DNA of 64,000 nt from Desulfobacteraceae bacterium (GCA_016744295.1 JADGEQ010000002.1:175263-239262), one strand, 5' to 3'; numbered from the stretch's first letter, positions 42,557 to 51,985 are shown. Notes: a model not told the origin generated them from the letters alone. Program-made: numbers and translations.

Positions 42557-45421
42557 ATGAAAAAAAAATGGGGCAGGGGCGTTTTTACGGCTTTTATTTT
42601 AATTGTCATTTTGACCCATGTTGACCAGGGGTATGCAAACACGCTTATTGTCGGGTCGGACAAGGCCTATCCTCCCTATGAATACCTTGATGAAAAAGGT
42701 GTTCCTGTGGGATTTAATATAGATATTATAAAGGCTGTGGCAAATATTATGGGCCTTTCAATTGAGATCCGCCCCGGCACCTGGAATGTTATCCGCAGTC
42801 AAATAGAGGCAGGTAAAATTGATCTGGTCTCGGGAATGTTCCGATCCCGGGAGAGGGACAAGAAGGTGGATTTTTCCACTCCCCACCTCACTGTCTCCCA
42901 TGGGGTGTTTGTTCGCCATGACTCTTCCATCCTTGGCCTGGAAGATATCTGGAACAAGCAGGTCATCGTTCAAAAAAACGATATCGGCCATGATTTTATT
43001 GTGGAAAGCGGGCTGACAGACAAGATCATTACCACGGATCAATGGACCGATACTGTGGCGCTTCTTGCCCGGGGCAGCGGAGATTGCGCCATCCTGTCCC
43101 GGCTCCAGGCAATGGTCTATACCTTTACCCATCATATTGATAACCTTAAGGTTGTGGGACCGCCCATCAAGCCCCGGGCCTATTGTTTTGCCGTCACCCA
43201 GGGGAATACCCAGCTCCTTGCTCAACTGAATGAGGGGTTGAGCCTTATTATGAGCAATGGCCAGTATGATATGATTTACAATCTATGGTTCAACAAGTGG
43301 GAAAAAAAGTCCATTGTCCGGGAGTATCTTGTCCGTGGTTTATTTATTATTCTGGGTATTTTAATTATTTTTGGGATTCTTGTTTCCTGGTCATGGTCCC
43401 TGAAGAGAACTGTCCGGCTTGCAACAGAGGATCTTCGCCTTGAAAGGGATGCCTCCTTTGGCATCATTCAAAAATCGCCCACCCTCATTGCCGGCATTGG
43501 TCCCAATGGAAGAATACTTTCCATGAATCCGTCGGGGGAGGTTATAACCGGGATTTGTGCCGGGGAAATCATCGGGACGGATTGGAAAAAGCTTCTTTTT
43601 CCCGGGAAGGAAAACAACCGGCTGGCCTGTCTCTGGGACGAGGTATTCCAGGGTAAAGGTGACCTTGTTGGCAGCATCATGCCAATTGTTTCAAAGGATG
43701 GCAGTCCCAGGCTTATTTCCTGTACCACCTTTACCAAGCGTGGGCCCGAAGGGTTCCCCGTGGAAGTGATTTTATTTGGAGACAATATCACAGAACAAAA
43801 GCAGGCAGAAGAGGCTTTGAGCGAAAGTGAGCGCAAGCTCAAAACCCTTATAAATAACCTTCCCGGCATGGCCTACCGGGGTATGCATGATAGGGAACGG
43901 ACCATGTCCTTTGTCTCCGAGGGGTGCCTTGTCTTGACAGGCGTTGCAAGGTCGGAACTTGTGTTTTGTTACAAGCAGAGCTTTTATGATCTGATTCACC
44001 CCCAGGATCGGGAAGGGGTTCGTGGTGCAATGGAGGCCGCAATAAAAGCCAAAAGCCCCTTCCAGTTCGAGTATCGCATCTGCACTGCCACAGGAGAGGT
44101 AAAATGGGTATGGGAGCAGGGTGTGGGAATTTTTAGTCAGGATGACGGTTCTGTCTCCATAGAGGGGTTTATTACCGATATCAGCGATCGGAAGATGGCC
44201 GAGGAAGGTCAGAAAAAGCTTGAGGAACAATTGAGACAGTCTCACAAAATGGAGGCCGTGGGTACCCTTGCCGGCGGGATTGCCCATGATTTCAATAATA
44301 TTCTCGGCGCCATCATCGGCTATGGCCAGATTCTCACCCTCTTTGGTTCCGGGGAAAACAGCCGGTATGAAAAAAGGGTGAACCAGATGCTCAAGGCGGC
44401 ATTCCGGGGCAGGGATCTTGTGCAGCAGATTCTGGCCTTCAGCCGAAAAAGTGATGGAAAGCAGCAGCATGTTTTGCTCAGGCCCTTGATCAAGGAGACC
44501 ATAAATTTTCTCCGTGCCTCCCTTCCTAGAACCCTTTCCATTGAAGAGAGCATCGCATCCGGTAACATTGCAGTTTATGCCGATCCTTCCCAAATGCACC
44601 AGGTTCTGATGAACCTTTGCACCAATGCAGCCCATGCCATGGATGGCCTGGGCTACAGTGACGGGGTGATGGCAGTTACCATGAAAGTTATTCTTTTTGA
44701 TGGTCATTGTGAAACAGATCCTTTAAACCAGGAGGGTTTTGAACCTGTTCAGGGGCAGGCAGAGTTTGATCTTTTACCGGGTGAGTATGTGAAAATTTGT
44801 GTAAAAGATACAGGTCATGGCATTGATCCGGATGTGCAAAAAAGAATTTTTGATCCCTTTTTTACCACCAAGCCACCGGGCCAGGGCACTGGCATGGGAT
44901 TGTCCGTGGTCCATGGAATTGTAAAGGACCACGGCGGCCAGATTGTTGTGGAGAGCCAGTCCGGCCAGGGAAGCATTTTCTCGGTCTATCTGCCTGTATA
45001 TCAAGGTGATGTCGGGATTGAGGCCACCATGGGTCGTGATTTGCCCACGGGTTTAGGGAACATACTCTTTGTGGACGATGAACCCGATCTGGTGGAGATT
45101 GCCGTGGTAATCCTGGAAAAACTTGGTTATTCTGTGACAGGTGTCTGTGACAGCGCCAGGGCATTGGAGATTTTTAAACAGCGGCCAACGCGTTTTGATA
45201 TGGTTATCACCGATAATACCATGCCGAAAATGACAGGTATAGAGCTTGCCCGTAAGATCAAGGATATTCGGTCCAACATTCCCGTTGTGCTTGTAACGGG
45301 AATAATCCATGGGGGGGCAAAGGAGCAGGCCATGGCCGTCGGCATAAACGATTTTGTTGTAAAACCCCTGGATGCCGGAACATTGGCAAAAATTGCCGGG
45401 GAATATCTTAAAAAAGAGTAA
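42557..45421 (+). CDS. hybrid sensor histidine kinase with solute-binding sensor and PAS domains
   Basis: This is a second membrane kinase (954 aa). An N-terminal signal segment (about 5-22) leads into a type-3 solute-binding domain (LIVGSDKAYPPYEYL, about 27-245). A membrane helix (about 258-280), two PAS domains, an HisKA-type histidine H577 in GGIAHDFNN, an HATPase (DPFFTTKPPGQGTGMGL) and a C-terminal receiver with D886 (VITDNTMPKM) follow. The frame extends upstream into the previous gene, but the ATG at 42557 gives the signal peptide. It precedes its probable partner regulator by 11 nt. Confidence 0.88.
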   Translation: MKKKWGRGVFTAFILIVILTHVDQGYANTLIVGSDKAYPPYEYLDEKGVPVGFNIDIIKAVANIMGLSIEIRPGTWNVIRSQIEAGKIDLVSGMFRSRERDKKVDFSTPHLTVSHGVFVRHDSSILGLEDIWNKQVIVQKNDIGHDFIVESGLTDKIITTDQWTDTVALLARGSGDCAILSRLQAMVYTFTHHIDNLKVVGPPIKPRAYCFAVTQGNTQLLAQLNEGLSLIMSNGQYDMIYNLWFNKWEKKSIVREYLVRGLFIILGILIIFGILVSWSWSLKRTVRLATEDLRLERDASFGIIQKSPTLIAGIGPNGRILSMNPSGEVITGICAGEIIGTDWKKLLFPGKENNRLACLWDEVFQGKGDLVGSIMPIVSKDGSPRLISCTTFTKRGPEGFPVEVILFGDNITEQKQAEEALSESERKLKTLINNLPGMAYRGMHDRERTMSFVSEGCLVLTGVARSELVFCYKQSFYDLIHPQDREGVRGAMEAAIKAKSPFQFEYRICTATGEVKWVWEQGVGIFSQDDGSVSIEGFITDISDRKMAEEGQKKLEEQLRQSHKMEAVGTLAGGIAHDFNNILGAIIGYGQILTLFGSGENSRYEKRVNQMLKAAFRGRDLVQQILAFSRKSDGKQQHVLLRPLIKETINFLRASLPRTLSIEESIASGNIAVYADPSQMHQVLMNLCTNAAHAMDGLGYSDGVMAVTMKVILFDGHCETDPLNQEGFEPVQGQAEFDLLPGEYVKICVKDTGHGIDPDVQKRIFDPFFTTKPPGQGTGMGLSVVHGIVKDHGGQIVVESQSGQGSIFSVYLPVYQGDVGIEATMGRDLPTGLGNILFVDDEPDLVEIAVVILEKLGYSVTGVCDSARALEIFKQRPTRFDMVITDNTMPKMTGIELARKIKDIRSNIPVVLVTGIIHGGAKEQAMAVGINDFVVKPLDAGTLAKIAGEYLKKE

Positions 45422-45432
45422 AGGACATACGA

Positions 45433-46914
45433 ATGGCAAGGGTTCTGATTATTGATGATGACGATCTCATGTGCGAGATGCTCTGTGATCTGGTGGAAAA
45501 TATCCATCACCAGGCTTCCTACGCCACCACCCTTAAGCAGGGTATGGAAAAGACCAGGGCCAATGATTTTGATGTGGTTTTTCTTGATGTGGTCATGCCC
45601 GACGGTAACGGTCTTGATTATATGGCAGCCTTAAAGGCGCTCCCATCCAGTCCTGAAGTTATCATAATGACCGGAGCAGGAGACATGAACGGTGCAGAAT
45701 TGGCCATAAAGAATGGTGCATGGGACTATCTTTTGAAGCCCATTATTCCTGCGGAAATGGTTCTTCCCCTCAGAAGGGTTCTGCAGTATCGGGACACCTT
45801 GAGTCGAAGTCTTCGGCCTGTTGCACTCCTGAATCGAATGGGCATAGTTGGCGACAGTCCTGCCATTATGGCCAGCCTTGATTCCCTTGCCCATACCCCG
45901 GGCAGTGATGCCAATGTATTGATCTTGGGAGAGACCGGAACCGGCAAGGAGTTGTTTGCCAGGGCTGTTCACGAAAACAGCCCCAGAAAAGACCATCCCT
46001 TTGTTGTTATCGATTGTGCGGCTCTTCCGGCAACCCTTGTGGACAGTCATTTGTTTGGACATGAACGGAGTGCCTTTACCGGGGCTGAAAAAAAAAGAAT
46101 CGGACTTGTGGAACAGGCCCATGGGGGAACGCTTTTCCTGGACGAGGTGGGGGAGTTGCCCAAAAGTTTGCAAAAAACCTTTCTTCGGGTTTTACAGGAA
46201 TATCGATTTAGGCCGGTGGGAGGCACTGAAACTGAAAGCAATTTCAGACTGGTAGCCGCCACCAACAAAGATCTTGAGGCCATGGTCAACCAAGGTTTGT
46301 TCCGGGCAGATCTTCTTTACCGCATCAGGGCCATGACCATTGACGTGCCGCCATTAAGAAATCGCAGGGAGGATATCCGTGACCTTACCTTTCACCATGT
46401 GCACAGGATCTTCCAGAGAAACTCTCTTGAATCCAAAGGATTTTCTCCGGATTTTTTCCGGGTGCTGGAGCAGTATGGGTGGCCTGGAAATGTCAGGGAA
46501 TTGATCCACACCCTGGAGGCAGCCATTGCCGAGGCCAGTGAGGATTCTATCCTCTTTCCCAAGCACCTGCCCAGCCGAATCCGGATTCAGGTCAAGCGGT
46601 TTCTGTTTGGCGAGCCGGTTAAAGCCGATGTGAGCGGGTTTGATGTCAACGCAAAGGATTCTATAAACCTAGCTGCACACCCATTGCCTGCCCTAAAACC
46701 AGGGTCTGAAAATGATATATTTTATGATAAAGATGCCGAGCCTCTTGCCTATAAAGCGTTCCGGGAATCAGCCCTGGAAAGCATTGACAGAGACTATTTT
46801 AACCATCTTATGCGTAAGACCCGTGGTAATTTGAAAGAGGCCTGCAAAATATCCGGCCTTGGCCGTACCCGCCTTTATACCCTCTTGAAAAAATACAATA
46901 TTTCGAAAAAGTAA
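45433..46914 (+). CDS. NtrC-type sigma-54 response regulator
   Basis: This regulator (493 aa) has a receiver with D52 (FLDVVMPDGNG), a sigma-54 AAA+ domain with Walker A GETGTGKE (about 168-175) and Walker B GGTLFLDEVGE, and a C-terminal Fis helix-turn-helix (LKEACKISGLGRTRLYTLL). The sigma-54 loop is SAFTGA (213-218), with serine replacing the first glycine of GAFTGA. It lies just upstream of two palindromes and a -24/-12-like promoter for the TRAP operon, so it is the probable activator there. It is probably phosphorylated by the kinase at 42557. Confidence 0.9.
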   Translation: MARVLIIDDDDLMCEMLCDLVENIHHQASYATTLKQGMEKTRANDFDVVFLDVVMPDGNGLDYMAALKALPSSPEVIIMTGAGDMNGAELAIKNGAWDYLLKPIIPAEMVLPLRRVLQYRDTLSRSLRPVALLNRMGIVGDSPAIMASLDSLAHTPGSDANVLILGETGTGKELFARAVHENSPRKDHPFVVIDCAALPATLVDSHLFGHERSAFTGAEKKRIGLVEQAHGGTLFLDEVGELPKSLQKTFLRVLQEYRFRPVGGTETESNFRLVAATNKDLEAMVNQGLFRADLLYRIRAMTIDVPPLRNRREDIRDLTFHHVHRIFQRNSLESKGFSPDFFRVLEQYGWPGNVRELIHTLEAAIAEASEDSILFPKHLPSRIRIQVKRFLFGEPVKADVSGFDVNAKDSINLAAHPLPALKPGSENDIFYDKDAEPLAYKAFRESALESIDRDYFNHLMRKTRGNLKEACKISGLGRTRLYTLLKKYNISKK

Positions 46915-46954
46915 CGATCTGTAGTTATAAATTTCATCACAATTAAATTGTTTA

Positions 46955-47013
46955 CCCATCATGTTCACCTAAAGTGAACATGATGGGTGTTAGATGTTCA
47001 CCTTAGGTGAACA
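46955..47013. promoter_or_regulatory. two palindromic activator sites upstream of the TRAP operon
   Basis: TGTTCACCTTAGGTGAACA (46995-47013) is a perfect palindrome around one base. TGTTCACCTAAAGTGAACA (46962-46980) is nearly the same and 33 bp away, about three helical turns. The first copy is also embedded in a longer hairpin (CCCATCATGTTCAC at 46955-46968 pairing with 46974-46987) that could end the regulator transcript. Paired sites about 100-150 bp before a sigma-54 promoter are typical NtrC-type activator sites. Confidence 0.6.
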
Positions 47014-47107
47014 ATCCGTTTTTTGTGAACCCTTTTCTTAAGGGATAAAATTTCTGATTTTTATGATAACTATTTGATATATCAGCGATAATTCTCTTGG
47101 TATCTGT

Positions 47108-47124
47108 CTGGTACGGATCTTGAA
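47108..47124 (+). promoter_or_regulatory. candidate sigma-54 promoter of dctPQM
   Basis: CTGGTACGGATCTTGAA resembles the -24/-12 consensus YTGGCACGNNNNTTGCW. GG and GA are separated by ten bases, with T for C at the -24 element and A for C in the -12 GC. It lies 90 bp before the dctP start and downstream of the two palindromes. Confidence 0.5.
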
Positions 47125-47213
47125 GACTCACTGTTTATGAACGGATAAACCGGCCATGGAAGCTTGTCCTGGCTTAAATTATGAACATTGTTTTATTGAA
47201 CAAGGAGATTAAG

Positions 47214-48251
47214 ATGGTTAAAAAGTTTAGATCACCCATGGGTATTGCACTTGTTATTTGTGTTTTTTGTGTATTCTTTTCCGTGAACCAGGCGTTTGCG
47301 GCCGAGTATAATTGGAAACTTGCCCATGAGGAGTTGCAGGATGGATTTATGGATAGTTTTGCCAAGGAATTTAAGAAAAAATTGGCAGAAAAATCAAATG
47401 GTGAGATCAACCTTGAGATCTACCCTTCCGGCACCCTGGGAACCAGTGAAGATCTGGTTAATCTGGTTCAGCAGAATGTCATGCAGTTCAACCTTGCCGA
47501 TGCAGGCCATCTGGGCTCTCTGATTCCAGAGGTCCAGGCCTTGCTGCTCCAATATCTTTTTCCCAAGGACATGAATGTGGTCCAGGAAGTTTTAAACAAA
47601 GGCAAGTTCATGGAACTGCTGGGAGAAAAATTCAGGGAAAAGGACCTGGAACCCCTGGCCAACCTCACCGAAGGATGGCAGGTATGGACCACAAACAAAC
47701 CCATTCGCACCCCGGAGGATTTCAAGGGATTTAAGATGCGCACCATGACGTCCAGGCTTTTGGTCGAAAATTATAAGGCCTATGGCTGTAATCCGACTCC
47801 CATGCCCTATGCCGAAGTATATTCCGGTCTTCAGCTCAACATGATCGAGGGTCAGTTTAATCCTTTAAATTGCACCGATGATATGAAATTTTACGAGGTT
47901 CAGGATTATCTGATTTTTGCCTATACCAATCCTTTTATCCTTACCTTTGTCACCAATACAGAATTTTTTGCGTCACTTCCCGAAGACATCAGAAAAATGG
48001 TTTCTGAGACTGCTGCAGAACTCATCCCCTCAAGCTTTGCATGGCAGGAAAAATTTAATCAGAAAAAACTTGAGGGAATGCTGGCAAAGAAACCATCCCT
48101 CAAGGTGATCAAGCTGACTGAAAAGGAAATTGAAGCCTTTAGAACCCTGGCTCTTCCTGTGCGGGAAACATATTTTAAGATTGCAGGCAAGGATGGTAAA
48201 AAAATCCTCGAAGCTCTGGAAGCTGATATTGCTGAGATGAGCGCCAAATAA
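47214..48251 (+). CDS. dctP: TRAP transporter substrate-binding protein DctP
   Basis: This periplasmic binding protein (345 aa) has a cleavable signal peptide (about 1-27, ending AFA) and the TRAP-type fold. AEYNWKLAHEE, IYPSGTLGTSEDL and KGFKMRTMTSRLLVENYKAYG carry the family arginine that pairs with a substrate carboxylate, so an organic or amino acid is likely. AAGGAG eight bases before the ATG at 47214 fixes the start; an ATG 11 codons earlier is less likely. It heads dctPQM, ftcD-like, fchA-like genes under the probable sigma-54 promoter. Confidence 0.88.
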   Translation: MVKKFRSPMGIALVICVFCVFFSVNQAFAAEYNWKLAHEELQDGFMDSFAKEFKKKLAEKSNGEINLEIYPSGTLGTSEDLVNLVQQNVMQFNLADAGHLGSLIPEVQALLLQYLFPKDMNVVQEVLNKGKFMELLGEKFREKDLEPLANLTEGWQVWTTNKPIRTPEDFKGFKMRTMTSRLLVENYKAYGCNPTPMPYAEVYSGLQLNMIEGQFNPLNCTDDMKFYEVQDYLIFAYTNPFILTFVTNTEFFASLPEDIRKMVSETAAELIPSSFAWQEKFNQKKLEGMLAKKPSLKVIKLTEKEIEAFRTLALPVRETYFKIAGKDGKKILEALEADIAEMSAK

Positions 48252-48261
48252 AGAAGTTGTG

Positions 48262-48299
48262 GCCGGGGGCCGGAAATATTTTTTTTGGGCCCCATCGGC
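48262..48299 (+). other. stem-loop between dctP and dctQ
   Basis: GCCGGGGGCC near 48263 pairs with GGCCCC-AT-CGGC up to 48298, with a two-base bulge and a T-rich loop, but no T-run follows. Such hairpins after a binding-protein gene usually stabilise its mRNA or partly stop transcription, so that binding protein exceeds permease. Confidence 0.4.
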
Positions 48300-48396
48300 T
48301 ACAGCAGGATAGAGTATAAACGACCAAATTTTTTTACAAAAGCCATGGGTTCGCCCTAGGAGACGGATAGATTTGATACTTCAAAGGATTAACAAA

Positions 48397-49026
48397 ATGA
48401 TCAGGGGGCTTGAAGAGGCCGTCCTGAGCTGGGGGGTCATTACGATGGCCGTTGTCACCATTGGAAACGTGCTCAGTCGAAAATTTTTTAATCACAGCTG
48501 GTCATTTTCCGAGGAGGTTTCCCAGTTTGCCCTGGTAATAATCACCTTTATGGGTGTCAGTTATGCCGCCAGGAAGGGGCGCCATATTCGAATGACAGCC
48601 CTGGTTGAAATGATGAGCCCCAGGATACAAAAAGCCATGATGCTTATCGTGGCCCTGGTGACCATGATAATACTGTTCTATCTATGTTATCATTCCTCCC
48701 TTTATATGATGAAAATTAAGGCCTATGGCAGGGTTACCCCGGCATTGAGGGTTCCTTTCTATCTGGTCCTGATCTGGGTGCCCACTGGATTGTTTCTAGG
48801 CGCCATTCAATATGGATTGGCCTTTGTGAAGAATCTCAGGGAAAAAGAGATCTGGCTTTCCTTTGAGGAAAAATCTGAATACAGGGAATTTGATGCGGTA
48901 CCCGGCACTTTGGATTTATCCTGTAACGACGGTCAGTCAAGGGAAACCAATTCTCCCCCTAACATACAAGTCGACCCTGGTTCTCCCTGTTCTAACTCTG
49001 AATCTAAAAATTTCCGGGAGGTATGA
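48397..49026 (+). CDS. dctQ: TRAP transporter small permease DctQ
   Basis: This membrane protein (209 aa) has four hydrophobic helices (about residues 10-30, 45-65, 85-105 and 125-145) with the DctQ pattern GNVLSRKFF and EEVSQFALVIITFMGVSYAAR. A polar tail of about 60 residues after the last helix is longer than usual. The ATG at 48397 has AAAGGA eight bases before it; a TTG at 48373 after AGGAGA is also possible. It lies two bases before dctM. Confidence 0.82.
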   Translation: MIRGLEEAVLSWGVITMAVVTIGNVLSRKFFNHSWSFSEEVSQFALVIITFMGVSYAARKGRHIRMTALVEMMSPRIQKAMMLIVALVTMIILFYLCYHSSLYMMKIKAYGRVTPALRVPFYLVLIWVPTGLFLGAIQYGLAFVKNLREKEIWLSFEEKSEYREFDAVPGTLDLSCNDGQSRETNSPPNIQVDPGSPCSNSESKNFREV

Positions 49027-49028
49027 TT

Positions 49029-50312
49029 ATGTTGACCCTTATGATTTTGACCATGTTAACCCTGCTTTTTTTGGGGTTTCCCATGATGATTCCTTTGATT
49101 GCAGCCCCCATTCTGGTTCTTGAAATTTATTATCCCGGTTTGAAGATCGCAACCCTGATGCAGCAGGCGGTGAGCGGTGTTAGGCTCATGAGTCTTATTG
49201 CCATTCCCATGTTTATTCTGGCTGCGGGCATCATGACCAAGGGAGAGACAGCCAACAGGCTCATCGACTTTGTCTTAAGTTTTATCCGCCATCTTCGGGG
49301 GGGGACAGCCATTGCAACTTCTGCTGCCTGCACCCTGTTTGGTTCCATCTCCGGGTCCACCCAGGCCACTGTGGTGGCCATGGGTGTTCCGCTTCTGCCC
49401 CGGCTTATCCAGGCAAAATATCCCAGCAGTTTTGCCATGGCCCTGATTATCAATGCCAGCGATATTGCCCTTCTTATTCCGCCCAGTATTGGTATGATTG
49501 TGTATGGCGTGGTAACGGGAACCTCGGTGGGGGAACTTTTCATCGCAGGAATAGGCCCCGGGGTGGTGATTTTTTCACTCTTTGCCCTTTACAGTTATTT
49601 TTTTGCCCTGACCCATAAGGTGACCGTGGAGCCCAAAGCATTGTGGGCCGAACGATGGAAGGCCACAAAACGTGCCTTTCCTGCATTTGGGTTTCCGGTC
49701 ATTGTCATCGGCGGGATCTATTCAGGATTTTTCAGTCCCACCGAGGCTGCCAGCGCCAGTATTCTTTATGCATTGATTCTGGAGGTGGTTTTTTACAGGT
49801 CCTTAAAACTTTCCCAGATTCAGGGTATCGCACTGGAAACAGGTGTTATTACAGCGGTTGTGTTCATTCTTATCGGCATGGGGTCGGCATTTTCCTGGCT
49901 CATCACCTTTGCACGTATCCCCAACGAGATACTCCCGGTGATTCTGGGGACGGATCCATCCCCCATGTTTGTTCTCCTGGTCATCACCATGGCGTATTTT
50001 GCGGGATGTATGTTTGTGGACAATATCGTGGTCATCATGGTGTTGACACCCATTCTTTTTCCGGCTGCCGTGTCTGCCGGAATTGATCCCATTCTTCTGG
50101 GGGTTGTGATTACACTTCAGGCAGCCATTGGTTCGGCCACCCCGCCCATGGGATGCGACATTTTTACAGCCATCGCCATATTCAGGCGGCCTTATCTGGA
50201 GGTGATCCGGGCTACACCGCCATTTATTTTTATCCTGCTGCTTGTGGCAGTGCTTCTGATGTTTTTTCCCCAGATGGCCCTTTTTCTGAGGGATATGGCC
50301 TATGGATATTAA
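49029..50312 (+). CDS. dctM: TRAP transporter large permease DctM
   Basis: This is the transport subunit of the TRAP system (427 aa) with about 12 membrane segments. The family pattern GSISGSTQATVVAMG, INASDIALLIPPSIG and SPTEAASASILYAL, and near the end TPPMGCDIF, is clear. Uptake would be driven by sodium or protons. I prefer the ATG at 49029, seven bases after GGAGG; an ATG at 49023 overlaps the dctQ stop. The operon continues with two folate-linked genes, which hints at the substrate. Confidence 0.9.
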   Translation: MLTLMILTMLTLLFLGFPMMIPLIAAPILVLEIYYPGLKIATLMQQAVSGVRLMSLIAIPMFILAAGIMTKGETANRLIDFVLSFIRHLRGGTAIATSAACTLFGSISGSTQATVVAMGVPLLPRLIQAKYPSSFAMALIINASDIALLIPPSIGMIVYGVVTGTSVGELFIAGIGPGVVIFSLFALYSYFFALTHKVTVEPKALWAERWKATKRAFPAFGFPVIVIGGIYSGFFSPTEAASASILYALILEVVFYRSLKLSQIQGIALETGVITAVVFILIGMGSAFSWLITFARIPNEILPVILGTDPSPMFVLLVITMAYFAGCMFVDNIVVIMVLTPILFPAAVSAGIDPILLGVVITLQAAIGSATPPMGCDIFTAIAIFRRPYLEVIRATPPFIFILLLVAVLLMFFPQMALFLRDMAYGY

Positions 50313-50373
50313 ATTGATCAACTATAAAAATTTAAAACTATAAAAACTAAAAATAAATCAAAAGGAAAACAAT

Positions 50374-51276
50374 ATGTCACAATACATTCATGCAGTACCC
50401 AATTTTAGTGAAGGCAGTCGAAAGGATGTCATTGAGGAGGTGGTCGGCTCATTTCGGGGGGTCGACGGGGTCAAGCTCATCGATTATTATCCCGATGCCG
50501 CCTTTAATCGTACGGTGATCGAAGTCATCGGAAAACCGGCCCCCTTAAAGGAAGCCCTCCTCAATATGGCTCAAAAATCCTATCAATTGATTGATATGGA
50601 AAAACAAAAGGGTGCCCATCCCAGAATCGGTGCCCAGGATACCATTCCTTTGTTTCCCCTGGCCAATATTGAACTTTCCGAGTGCATTGCCCTGGCTGAA
50701 GAGATCGGAGCGGAAATCTTTCAAAGATTTGAGGTGCCTGTTTTCTTTACCGGGGAAAATGCCCGAAACGAAGAGAGAAAAAGCCTTGATTTTATCCGCA
50801 AGGGACAATATGAAGGATTGAAAAAGGTTGCCAATCTAGCCGAAAGGGCACCTGATATCGGTCCTGCAGCCCTTCATCCAACAGCGGGTGCCACCATTGT
50901 CAGCGCAGCCACCACAGGCCTTGTGGCAGTGAATGTTGTCCTTGGGAGTCAGGATCTTTCCATTGCCAAAAGCATTGCCAAAATAGTAAGGGGTCCCAGT
51001 GGCGGATTTTCCACCATCCGATCCATTGGGCTGGCCTTTGAGGATAGAAAACAGGTGGCTGTTTCCATGAATATGTTTGACACCAATAAGACCCCCATCT
51101 TTCGGGCCTATGAAGTCGTTGTGCGGGAAGCTGCCCGTTACGGAGTTCCTGTGGTTGGAACCCAGATCGTGGGTATGCTGCCCCAGGAGGCATTGGTGAA
51201 TTGTGCTGAGTATTTTCTCAGGCTGGAAGATTTCAACAGAGACCAGATTATTGAAAATCATCTGGTTGGCATCTGA
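50374..51276 (+). CDS. glutamate formimidoyltransferase
   Basis: This enzyme (300 aa) transfers a formimino group from formiminoglutamate (or formiminoglycine) to tetrahydrofolate. IHAVPNFSEGSR at the start and KGAHPRIGAQDTIPLFPL with the catalytic histidine are the FTCD N-terminal signature; HPTAGATIVSA and GLAFEDRKQVAVSMN follow. It is the transferase only; the cyclodeaminase is a separate gene 82 nt downstream. No histidase, urocanase or imidazolonepropionase gene is nearby, so the substrate is probably imported by the TRAP system. AAGGAAAAC precedes the start. Confidence 0.88.
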   Translation: MSQYIHAVPNFSEGSRKDVIEEVVGSFRGVDGVKLIDYYPDAAFNRTVIEVIGKPAPLKEALLNMAQKSYQLIDMEKQKGAHPRIGAQDTIPLFPLANIELSECIALAEEIGAEIFQRFEVPVFFTGENARNEERKSLDFIRKGQYEGLKKVANLAERAPDIGPAALHPTAGATIVSAATTGLVAVNVVLGSQDLSIAKSIAKIVRGPSGGFSTIRSIGLAFEDRKQVAVSMNMFDTNKTPIFRAYEVVVREAARYGVPVVGTQIVGMLPQEALVNCAEYFLRLEDFNRDQIIENHLVGI

Positions 51277-51358
51277 TAGGATAACCGGAACAAGGTGCCG
51301 GGGCTTTTTATTTACAATCGACCCGGCCTTTGCCTTTAGCAAATAAGGAGTAAACTAT

Positions 51359-51985
51359 ATGCTGATAAAAATGCAGGTGGACAATTTTATAGATGAACTG
51401 GCCTCTGATTCTCCGGCACCCGGTGGGGGAAGCATTGCTGCCCTTTCCGGTGCAATGGGTGCCGGACTTGTCTCCATGGTAACAAGGCTTACCATGGGAA
51501 AAAAAGGATATGAACAAGTTGAACCTTTGATGAAAGAAACCCTGGCGGCTTCAGAAAAAATCAGGGCTGAGCTGACCCTCCTGGTGGACGAAGATACCCA
51601 GGCGTTTAACCAGGTTATGGCGGCCTTCAAAATGCCCAAACAAACACAAGCGGAAAAGAGCTTGCGGTCAGATGCCATACAGACTGGATTTAAACATGCA
51701 AGCCGGATTCCGCTGACGGTTGCCGACCATTGTCTTGATGTGCTGGAGCTGGCTTTGTCCATTGCGGGCAGGGCCAATGAAAATGCAGCCTCCGATCTGG
51801 GAGTTGCCTCACAAATGGCCTATGCCGGAGTTGAGGGGGCGGTTATGAATGTGAAGATCAACCTTCCTTCCATCAAGGATCATCCGTGGTCAGAGAAAAA
51901 AAAGGATAAGGCGTTGGCCATTTTAAAGCAGGCCGGAAATGTTCAAAATCAGGTTGCACAAGAGGTGAAAAAAATTATCGGTTAA
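51359..51985 (+). CDS. fchA: formiminotetrahydrofolate cyclodeaminase
   Basis: This enzyme (208 aa) converts 5-formimino-THF to 5,10-methenyl-THF and ammonia. DSPAPGGGSIAALSGAMGAGL (from about residue 16) is the family signature, followed by an all-helical body with the DEDTQAFNQVMAAFK segment. Together with the formimidoyltransferase it would feed one-carbon units into folate and release ammonia. A strong hairpin terminator follows (52014-52070). AATAAGGAG lies ahead of the ATG. Confidence 0.9.
   Translation: MLIKMQVDNFIDELASDSPAPGGGSIAALSGAMGAGLVSMVTRLTMGKKGYEQVEPLMKETLAASEKIRAELTLLVDEDTQAFNQVMAAFKMPKQTQAEKSLRSDAIQTGFKHASRIPLTVADHCLDVLELALSIAGRANENAASDLGVASQMAYAGVEGAVMNVKINLPSIKDHPWSEKKKDKALAILKQAGNVQNQVAQEVKKIIG

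Noticed and set aside
43772..44707. A 311-codon open frame on the minus strand inside the second sensor kinase gene
   Set aside because: It lies wholly within a gene with clear kinase domains, has no recognisable domain or ribosome site, and its composition is that of a complementary-strand shadow.
46955..46987. Simple terminator only
   Set aside because: The hairpin is strong, but its core is repeated as a perfect palindrome at 46995-47013, which a terminator would not explain, so it is listed as an activator site pair.
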